Of a DNA stretch of 64,000 nt, positions 57,435 through 64,000 are shown in pieces. Made by a program: the position numbers and the translations under genes. Source of the stretch: Bradyrhizobium daqingense (GTDB lineage: Bacteria; Pseudomonadota; Alphaproteobacteria; Rhizobiales; Xanthobacteraceae); assembly GCF_021044685.1 (NCBI RefSeq), contig NZ_CP088014.1, positions 5,690,001-5,754,000 on the forward strand, in the 5' to 3' direction. The notes below the pieces were generated by a model. The model searched no databases and was not told the DNA's origin. It was given only the letters and a program-made list of their open reading frames with translations. Position 1 is the stretch's first letter. The number at the start of each line of letters is the position of its first letter.

Positions 57435-60305
57435 TTAGGCCGCTCTGCCATCTCCGGAGCTTGCAAGCTTAGCGAGCAGGTCGCTTGCGACGAGTAGATC
57501 CCTCGTCTGGAAACCCTCGGTAAATTCGTCGTAGATCGGCAGCAGGATCTTGCGGGCATCATCCCTTCGCGACCGGGCGCACCAGAGCTTTGCGAGATCA
57601 TTCGCTGCGCGCAAACGCCACGACAACGCACCGATATCCCGGGCAAGCTCGATCGATTCCATGAGGCTTGCCTCAGCTTCTCTTGTCTGATCCTGGGCGG
57701 CGAGAATGGACGCATGGACGCGAATGACTTCTGGAAGGCACCAACCTTCGCTCCGCGCTCGGGCGGTTTTCACTGCGGTCAGGATCGTTGCTTCGGCTTC
57801 GCCGAACCGTCCGGCACGGGCTAGAGCATCTGCCAGAACACTGAGGTAATAGGGCATCCGCACCAGGTAATTGACATTGCGGAACTCCTCGATCGCCTCC
57901 TTGAGGGAATCGACCGTGTCCGACGAAGCGCCGCCTTTCTCGTGTGCCAAGGCAGCGCGATAAAAACTGGCAATCGGCCGTCTGGTGAATAGTCCCTGCC
58001 TCTCGACGTGTTCGGCGAGCAATTCGACGTATTGATCACATTCCTCGTAACGCCCGCACCAATAGAAAACCGGGCACGAATATGTAAGCGCGTTATTCAG
58101 CGAAAGGTGATGGTGGCCCGGACGGGCTCGCTCAAAGGCGGCAGCAGCGGTCCGGCTGGCAGAGTCTGGCAAGCCCCTCAACCACAGGACCTGAGATAGC
58201 GCGCATTCCAACAGAATGACAATGTCGGCCAAATACCGAACGCTATACGAACGGTTGAAATATCGTAGATCGCGCAGCTGGAGGCTCTCGAGTCGGTGCT
58301 GGGCGTCTTGAAGACGACCGAGAAAGAGGTCGGCTATTCCCAAGTGAACTTCGCCCTCGGGAAGAATCGAAGGATCATCCGCTGCGGCTGCCGAGGCGAA
58401 TGTCTTGATCGTGCGTATTCCGGAGTCGTACTCACCCGTGAAGAGTTCAAATGCCGCAATCAACATCAGGCAACGATGACGATAATCGGTGTCACCAATC
58501 TGATTTGCGATCTCCGATGCGCGCTGCAATGCAGCCATGGCCGCCGTCTTCAGACCACGCGTGATCATGGTTGAGGCTCCGAGCCACAGCTTGAACTTCA
58601 TCTCGAATGCCGTGCCGGCGAGTCCCGCGGCATCGAGCTCCTCGACCGCGCGCGAAACGTGGACGTGGCATTCCTGGATCAGCGAAAAATGATTCCAGAG
58701 CAGCAGGCCTGCAACGGTCAGTCGAATTCGCAGCGACCGATTTGCCTCGTCCCGACGGGCCCAAGCCAGCGCAACACGCAGATCGTCGACAACGTGGCGG
58801 TAGGCGGCGCCCCATTCGTGGGCTGGACGCTGCGACCACTCACTTGCGGCCTGCTCCAGCACCGCACATACATGTTCCGCATGACGACAGCGGACCGCCT
58901 GGTCCTCACCGCTGATCCGCAGGCGCTCCGCGCAATAGGCGCGTGTTGTTTCCAAGAGGCGGTAGGTGACCAAGTCTGCATTAGTATCCATCACCAGCAG
59001 CGACTTCGCGGCAAGCTTGGCGAGCGTATTCGTTGCCTCAGCGGGCCCTCCGTTCGACACCGCCGCTGCCCCATCAACACTGAAAACACCGGCGAACACG
59101 GAGACTTCACACAGCAATGCGGCCTCACGCTCGGAAAGGAGGCTGTAGCTCCAGTCGAGTGTCGCGAGGAGCGACTGCTGTCTCTGAGGCGCGCCAAGGG
59201 GGCCAAGATTGAGGAGGCGGAAACTCTCGTCCAGCATCTGCAGGATGCGGGCCGGCGAGAAGGCGGCCGTTTGTGTTGCGGCGAGCTCGATGGCGAGTGC
59301 GTTGCCATCAAGCCGACGGCAGATTTCCGCCACCGCGGCGGCGTCCGCGTCTGTTAGCCGATATCCCGATCGCTCGGTTGCGCGCGTGGCAAACAACTCG
59401 ACCGCGGGAAACTTGCAAGCCTCGTCTGCCGCGGGACGTTCGCTGGGATCGCATTCCAGTCCGCGGATGCGATGTATCCGCTCCGCACCGCCTAGCCCGA
59501 GGGGCTCGCGACTGGTTGTGAGAATGTGCACGCCATCGAGCTGGCGAGCAAGCCGATCAACTGCAGTCGCGACGGAAGGAAGCAGGTGCTCGCAATTGTC
59601 GAACAGGAGGATCTTTTCCTGCAGCTTCAAAGCACGCAGGACGCTCGACAGCGGATCCCCGCCCGTTACGCCGAGCCCGAGCGCGTAGGCGATCGCCGTA
59701 GGCACGAACTGCGGGTCGCTGATTTTCGCAAGGTCCACGAACGTGGCGCCGTAGGCGTGCCGGCGAGACGCTTCGTGAGCTGCCGCTACGGCGACGGTCG
59801 TCTTGCCGACCCCGCCGGTCCCCACAACCGATACAATCTTCGATACGTTTAGGTCGTGAAGGATTGCATCAATGACACCTGCTCTGCCAAAGATGCGCGC
59901 CACTGCCATCGGGAGACCTTGCCCCCCTGTCGCCGTTCCGGCTGAGATCCCTTCTTCGGCTGCCTGGACCTGCGCGATAAATCGGTAGCCACGCCCGGTT
60001 ACGGTCGCGATATACTTGGCCGGCTCGGGCCCATCGCCGAGTGCCCGTCGCAGGGCATTTATGTTGACCTTAAGATTTGCCTCTTCGACAATTGTGTTCG
60101 GCCAGACACGCGCGAACAGCTCCTGCTTGCTCACGATTTCGCCTGGCCGCTCGACCAGTGCCGTCAAGATGTCCAGCGCGCGCCCCCCGATGCGGACTGG
60201 TACCTCTCCGTTGAGTAGCAATTGGCGTTCGGGAATAAGGAGAAACGGCCCAAAGCCGAAAGATCGTGCAGTTCGTTCTCCGCAGTCACTCGTCACGAGC
60301 AGCAC
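57435..60305 (-). CDS. large winged-helix / NTPase / TPR regulator
   Basis: The 956-aa protein has an N-terminal OmpR-type DNA-binding domain (FGPFLLIPERQLLLNGEVPV; LKVNINALRRALGDGPE; TVTGRGYRFIA), an NB-ARC/STAND-like ATPase (Walker A GTGGVGKTTVAVA, Walker B ILLFDNCEHLLP) and a long helical TPR-like region to the C terminus. Architecture matches the CadC/LuxR-like ATP-binding regulators that activate adjacent genes. No membrane helix is present. The GTG/ATG region at 60305 is taken as start; GAAG precedes it. Its target is unknown. Confidence 0.9.
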   Translation of the reverse strand: MLLVTSDCGERTARSFGFGPFLLIPERQLLLNGEVPVRIGGRALDILTALVERPGEIVSKQELFARVWPNTIVEEANLKVNINALRRALGDGPEPAKYIATVTGRGYRFIAQVQAAEEGISAGTATGGQGLPMAVARIFGRAGVIDAILHDLNVSKIVSVVGTGGVGKTTVAVAAAHEASRRHAYGATFVDLAKISDPQFVPTAIAYALGLGVTGGDPLSSVLRALKLQEKILLFDNCEHLLPSVATAVDRLARQLDGVHILTTSREPLGLGGAERIHRIRGLECDPSERPAADEACKFPAVELFATRATERSGYRLTDADAAAVAEICRRLDGNALAIELAATQTAAFSPARILQMLDESFRLLNLGPLGAPQRQQSLLATLDWSYSLLSEREAALLCEVSVFAGVFSVDGAAAVSNGGPAEATNTLAKLAAKSLLVMDTNADLVTYRLLETTRAYCAERLRISGEDQAVRCRHAEHVCAVLEQAASEWSQRPAHEWGAAYRHVVDDLRVALAWARRDEANRSLRIRLTVAGLLLWNHFSLIQECHVHVSRAVEELDAAGLAGTAFEMKFKLWLGASTMITRGLKTAAMAALQRASEIANQIGDTDYRHRCLMLIAAFELFTGEYDSGIRTIKTFASAAAADDPSILPEGEVHLGIADLFLGRLQDAQHRLESLQLRDLRYFNRSYSVRYLADIVILLECALSQVLWLRGLPDSASRTAAAAFERARPGHHHLSLNNALTYSCPVFYWCGRYEECDQYVELLAEHVERQGLFTRRPIASFYRAALAHEKGGASSDTVDSLKEAIEEFRNVNYLVRMPYYLSVLADALARAGRFGEAEATILTAVKTARARSEGWCLPEVIRVHASILAAQDQTREAEASLMESIELARDIGALSWRLRAANDLAKLWCARSRRDDARKILLPIYDEFTEGFQTRDLLVASDLLAKLASSGDGRAA

Positions 60306-60991
60306 CTTCTAAGGAGATCGGAACAAGTACAGCATGCCAGAAAAGCGAGGGCGGTCACACCGGCAATTTAGCAAAAGCCGTTGTGTCTTTGCTTGCTCCA
60401 AAGTCCGCTTTGAGCCGCAGGCCGGCGACTGTGACCGGTGCGACTTCCGCCTTTTCAAGAGCTGCCGTTCTTGTGCCCGTTCTCAAAGCAAAAGCTCCCC
60501 CGTCGGCCCGGCCACCCGTCGGGCAAAACAGCCGCGCGTCAGGCTCTGCCGCTGTCAAGCTCCGCCTCGCAAAATATTCCACTTTACCGAAATTCGGATT
60601 TGTCGTACACGCAAAGCACCCTGGCCCGAGACAAGGGGCGGATCGCGATCGTCACGAACCGCGGGCTGGGCAGCGATGGACGCGACGGCGTCGGGCGCAA
60701 ATGGCATTGCAGGGCGGTTTCGGCCGTGAGCAATGGCCTTTGTGCTGACGACACGACGCTGACAGCGTCTTCGCATGGCTTCGGGGGCGAGCACACGCCA
60801 CCCCTCGGAGTCCCAGCGAAGACGTGCGCGGACGGAGAAGTCGTGTGGTCCTGACGCCCGGGGTCTGTGCGTCAAGGCTTGCGGTGATGTAGCGGCCGAC
60901 CGGCACGCGCATCGATCATCCGCGAGGCGACGGGGGCAATAGTGCATCGCTCCCCGGGGAGAGCACGAAGGACACCGTTAAAACCATTCGC
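60306..60991. other. gene-poor region with dispersed-repeat character
   Basis: Several frames are open on both strands, but products are Arg/Cys/Pro/Ser-rich, and none has a family signature or ribosome-binding site. Text of this kind (for example GGATTTGTCGTACACG, ATGGACGCGACGGCG) is of a type that recurs between Bradyrhizobium genes and is often mis-annotated as small ORFs. Treated as non-coding. Confidence 0.55.
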
Positions 60992-61091
60992 GCAGGGAAG
61001 GCCGGGCGACCGGCGACACCTGTGGTCCACCCCGTGTGCATTCTTACTGTACACGGACTTGCGGGTGCCGCCGGCGCCCGGCCTTCCCTGC
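60992..61091. repeat. large imperfect cruciform with 17-bp perfect outer arms
   Basis: GCAGGGAAGGCCGGGCG (60992-61008) is the exact complement of CGCCCGGCCTTCCCTGC (61075-61091). Inside, CCGTGTGCA-TTCTTAC-TGTACACGG forms a second hairpin (about 61032-61055). The whole 100 nt folds as a nested stem. Confidence 0.8.
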
Positions 61092-61251
61092 GCCCTTGTC
61101 TCTTTCGAGGGCGTGCGAGAACCAAAACTCGGGCGAAACGCGCCGCGGGAACGCGATGGCGCGTCTGCTGTTTGAAGTGTGAAATGGAAGAGCGACGCCC
61201 TTGCCCCTTGCTCCGTCATTGCGAGCGTGGGAGCCGCAAGCCCCACACTCG

Positions 61252-61356
61252 CTGTCATCGCCCGGCTTGACCAGGCGATCCAGTACTCCGAGACGGTCGC
61301 GATTGAGAAGACAGGCCGCCGTGTACTGGATGCCCCCGGTCAAGCCGGGGCATGAC
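61252..61356. repeat. palindromic intergenic repeat (CAGTACTCC family)
   Basis: TGTCATCGCCCGGCTTGACC, GATCCAGTACTCC and GTGTACTGGATGCCCCCGGTCAAGCCGGGGCATGACA mirror the 34951 and 45091 copies. Confidence 0.75.
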
Positions 61357-61371
61357 ATGATCTTTGTGGCG

Positions 61372-62916
61372 CTACCGCATCATCATCCGCGCGATCGCTT
61401 CCCCGATCACCACCGTCGTGAAATGCGTGTTGGCGCGGCAGTCCGACGGCATGATCGAGGCGTCGGCAACGCGCAGGCCGGAAATGCCCTTGACCGTGCC
61501 ATCGGGGTTGACCACGCCATCAGCATTGCCAACACCGCTCATGCGGCAGCTGCCGGCGGCGTGCTGGATGTCACCGGTCTCACGGCGCAGCACCGCGTCG
61601 AGCTCATGGTCCGGCAGGCTGCCTGCCTGCTGCAGTGTCAGATCGGTGTCGGCGAGCCGGATCCAATCGGCAATGCCCGACAACGCCGGCTGTGCGGTGA
61701 TCACGGCAAGGCGCTTCACCGCATCCATCATGCGCAGCATGTCGCGGGGATCGACGAGCATGTTCTCCTCGACGACGGGATCGATCGACGGGTCGGTCGA
61801 GGCCAGCTTGAGGGTGCCGCGCGAATAGGCGTTGAACAGGCCCGCGCCGATCGCGCCGGGATTGCCGATGCCGCGGTGATTGAAGGCGATCAGGATCATG
61901 TCGCGCTTGCCGCCGTCGGCGAGGCCGGAGGAATAGGTCACGCAGCAATTGGTGTGGCGCGTGTCGGGATCGGTCGGCCTGAGCCCTTCGTGAAGCTGAA
62001 TGGTTGCCCGAAACAGCGGGTGGTCGAAGAAGTGCTTGCCCACCGGCAAATCGCGCGCAACCGCGATCCCCATCGCCTTCAGCTCCTCGGCAGGACCAAT
62101 GCCCGAGCGCAACAGGATAGCCGGGCTGTGAATGGCGCCGGCGCAAAGCACGATCTGACGCGCGCTGATCTCGTGGGTGCCCTGCCCCTCGAAATGGACG
62201 CGGAGACCGGTCACCCTTCCGTCGCTGATCAATCCGCGATCCACCAGCGCGTGGCCGCGGATCTCGAGATTGGCGCGGCCGCGCGCGGGCTCGAGATAGG
62301 CTTCATTGGTGCTGATGCGGCGACTGTCGCGGCTGTTGATGGGATAGCAGGCGACGCCCTCGCCGTCGTGGCCATTGAGGTCGGCACACCAGGGATAGCC
62401 GCTCGCCAGTGCAGCATCGCGCAAGCCGCGATCGATCGGGCCCCACTTGTCCGGTGGCGCGCGATAGACCGGCAGCGGTCCGCCGCGGCCGTGGCCCTCG
62501 GCATCGCCGAACTCCAAATCATCCTCGATCACGGAGAACAGCGGCATCACCTCCCTGGCTGACCAGCCGCTGCAGCCATTGGCGGCCCATTCGTCGAACG
62601 CATCTGCAACGCCGCGGATGGCGATCTGGCCGTTCATCATCGAGGAGCCGCCGAGCCCCTTGCCGCGCCAGTAGAAGCGCGGCACCTGCCCGCCGACGCG
62701 GCGCGACAAGAGATCGGGCCACTGCCATTTCTCCTGGTATTCGCGCTTGTGGATGATCGGGATCGGGTTCGGCGTCCGCACTTCCCAGGGCGCCTCGTCG
62801 GCACGCCAGTCGCGCCCCGCTTCGAGCAGCAGGACGCGCCGTGCGGGATCCTCCGAGAGCCTTGCCGCCACGGCAGCGCCGGCAGAGCCGCCGCCCACAA
62901 CAATGACATCGTACAT
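61372..62916 (-). CDS. GMC-family FAD-dependent oxidoreductase
   Basis: The protein starts with the FAD-binding motif VIVVGGGSAGAAVAARLSED (start ATG 62916 chosen because it gives the usual N terminus MYDVIVVGGG; a TTG at 62931 is an alternative). It has the GMC signatures GKGLGGSSMMNGQIAIRG near residue 85 and the C-terminal catalytic pair (HAAGSCRM histidine, ANTHFTT). It resembles choline dehydrogenase/alcohol dehydrogenases; the substrate is not determined. It follows an ABC solute-binding protein gene. Confidence 0.93.
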   Translation of the reverse strand: MYDVIVVGGGSAGAAVAARLSEDPARRVLLLEAGRDWRADEAPWEVRTPNPIPIIHKREYQEKWQWPDLLSRRVGGQVPRFYWRGKGLGGSSMMNGQIAIRGVADAFDEWAANGCSGWSAREVMPLFSVIEDDLEFGDAEGHGRGGPLPVYRAPPDKWGPIDRGLRDAALASGYPWCADLNGHDGEGVACYPINSRDSRRISTNEAYLEPARGRANLEIRGHALVDRGLISDGRVTGLRVHFEGQGTHEISARQIVLCAGAIHSPAILLRSGIGPAEELKAMGIAVARDLPVGKHFFDHPLFRATIQLHEGLRPTDPDTRHTNCCVTYSSGLADGGKRDMILIAFNHRGIGNPGAIGAGLFNAYSRGTLKLASTDPSIDPVVEENMLVDPRDMLRMMDAVKRLAVITAQPALSGIADWIRLADTDLTLQQAGSLPDHELDAVLRRETGDIQHAAGSCRMSGVGNADGVVNPDGTVKGISGLRVADASIMPSDCRANTHFTTVVIGEAIARMMMR

Positions 62917-62920
62917 CGCG

Positions 62921-64000
62921 CTATTTCTCAACGTTCCAGAACACGGGGATGGCAGACGGTATCAGACCGCGCAAGGTGGCGCGATAGGCGGCCGGCTGGG
63001 CGAACTGCCCCCATGGAATGGCCGGCGCCTGATCGTACATCACGGCCTGGATCTCGCCCGCGATCTTCTTGCGATCCTCCTCTGCCGGGGCCTTGGCGAA
63101 GGCTTCCATCAGAGGTGTGATGCGCGCATCGCACTGCCAGCCGGTGAAATCGGCGCAGTTGAAGGCGACCATCACATTGGTCAGCGGCGAGCCGAGGTCG
63201 AAACCACCGGCATGGACGCCATAGACGCTCCAGCCCTCCTTCTTGGCGCGGCGGGCCAACACGCTCGCCCAATCCATCACCTGGAGATCGACGTTGAAGC
63301 CAGCCGCCTTAAGCCGCTCGGCCAGCACCTGCGCCGATACACGCGGCGCTTCGAGGTCGTTGGCCTCCATGACCACAACGGGCTCGCCGGCATATTTAGT
63401 TGCCTTCAGCGCAGCCTTCGCCGCCTCGATCGACGGCTTTGCAGCGGCTTCCGTGCCAGCCTTGCTTTCGTAGGTCGTGCCGCAAGTGAAGTATGTCGCG
63501 CAGGGCGTTGCGTATTTCGCATCGAGCCCGAGGGCGTCCAGCACCTCGCGCTGATCGACCAGCTTCCACAGCACGCGCCGGATCGCGGGATCATCGAACG
63601 GTTTTGATGCGGCGTTGAGGCGATAGGCACCGGCGAACATGTTGCCGCCGGTGAAATTGACCAGCTTGACGCGGGCGTTCTTCTCCAGCTGCGGCAACAG
63701 ATCGAAGGGTGCGTATTGCATGAAGTCGATCTCGCCGGCCTGCAGCGCGGATGCGGCGGTCGAACCATCAGGGATGACGCGGATCTCGAGCGTATCGATG
63801 TTGACGAGCTTGCCGCCGGCGAGGAAATCGGCGGGCTCGGGACGCGGAACATAGTCGGCGAATCTCTTTAGGACCATGCGATCGCCGGTGCGGTGATCGG
63901 CCTTGCTGTAGACAAACGGGCCGGAGCCGATGATCTCGGTGATGCGCTGGTCCCCGGGCGTCTTCGCGATGCGCTCCGGCATCATGAAGGCGACGGGGCT
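62921..64000 (-). CDS. family-5 (SBP_bac_5) ABC solute-binding protein, 5' end outside window
   Basis: The reading frame is open to the last base, so the N-terminal part with the signal peptide is outside. The visible 360 residues match peptide/nickel-type periplasmic binding proteins: GSGPFVYSKADHRTGDRMVLKRF, DFMQYAPFDLLPQL and YRLNAASKPFDDPAIRRVLW, ending GLIPSAIPVFWNVEK. It binds oligopeptides or similar. The GMC gene starts about 5 nt after its stop, which suggests one operon. Confidence 0.92.
   Translation of the reverse strand, partial: SPVAFMMPERIAKTPGDQRITEIIGSGPFVYSKADHRTGDRMVLKRFADYVPRPEPADFLAGGKLVNIDTLEIRVIPDGSTAASALQAGEIDFMQYAPFDLLPQLEKNARVKLVNFTGGNMFAGAYRLNAASKPFDDPAIRRVLWKLVDQREVLDALGLDAKYATPCATYFTCGTTYESKAGTEAAAKPSIEAAKAALKATKYAGEPVVVMEANDLEAPRVSAQVLAERLKAAGFNVDLQVMDWASVLARRAKKEGWSVYGVHAGGFDLGSPLTNVMVAFNCADFTGWQCDARITPLMEAFAKAPAEEDRKKIAGEIQAVMYDQAPAIPWGQFAQPAAYRATLRGLIPSAIPVFWNVEK

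Noticed and set aside
60334..60947. Small Arg/Cys-rich frames in the gene-poor region
   Set aside because: Frames are open on both strands at once and lack start sites; they resemble dispersed-repeat artefacts.
1..64000. CRISPR arrays, rRNA operons, intact insertion sequences
   Set aside because: No regularly spaced repeats, no rRNA motifs and no transposase frames were recognised.

Overview
The window reads as a chromosomal segment of a Bradyrhizobium-type alphaproteobacterium. The evidence is high GC, classic rhizobial gene orders (plsX-fabH-ihfA-merR; glyA-nrdR-ribD-ribE-ribH-nusB-thiL followed by hppA), a HemB with the aspartate-rich magnesium-type metal motif known from Bradyrhizobium, many small proteins of a kind common in that genus, and several families of palindromic intergenic repeats. 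All identifications come from reading motifs and gene order; no database search was run.

Left part (1-20.9 kb) is accessory and stress-oriented. It begins with the 3' part of a FAN1-like VRR-NUC/DEDDh exonuclease fusion. A leftward block follows (stand-alone ATP-dependent DNA ligase, a 61-aa protein, a DUF3606 protein, a cysteine-rich protein), then a rightward block (92-aa protein, PolX/PHP protein, MOSC protein) and a four-gene envelope-stress operon (DUF3618 protein, small membrane protein, holin-like DUF1469 protein, repetitive membrane protein). Next come a Mop-domain protein, several small exported proteins, an atypical Nramp transporter, a TAXI-type receptor and opgG-opgH for periplasmic glucans. 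A CsbD protein closes the block. Sequences matching or nearly matching the EcfG general-stress promoter (GGAAC-N16-CGTT) precede at least five of these units, so much of the region may be one stress regulon.

A more AT-rich patch (20.9-24.85 kb) ends at tRNA-Pro(GGG). It holds an S1/P1 nuclease, a broken phage terminase, a PadR regulator paired with a coiled-coil protein and preceded by two strong palindromes, and a TIR-like (PF10137-type) protein. It looks like the eroded end of a tRNA-associated island.

From 25 to 45 kb the content is mostly core: MerR-type regulator, IHF-alpha, fatty acid/phospholipid initiation genes, DUF177, cytochrome bc1 chaperone, BamE-like lipoprotein, a TctC-type binding protein, membrane pyrophosphatase, thiamine, riboflavin, NrdR and GlyA genes, an LdtR-like MarR regulator, hemB, and a leucyl/arginyl-tRNA-protein transferase. 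From 45 to 64 kb there are transporters and regulators: mntH with a Mur-like operator, MFS and DMT carriers, a class III cyclase, a DmeF-like exporter, a chrB-chrA chromate operon with a consensus sigma-70 promoter, an AraC/short-chain dehydrogenase pair, a large winged-helix/NTPase/TPR regulator, a gene-poor structured-repeat region, a GMC oxidoreductase and the 3' part of a family-5 solute-binding protein gene cut by the window edge.
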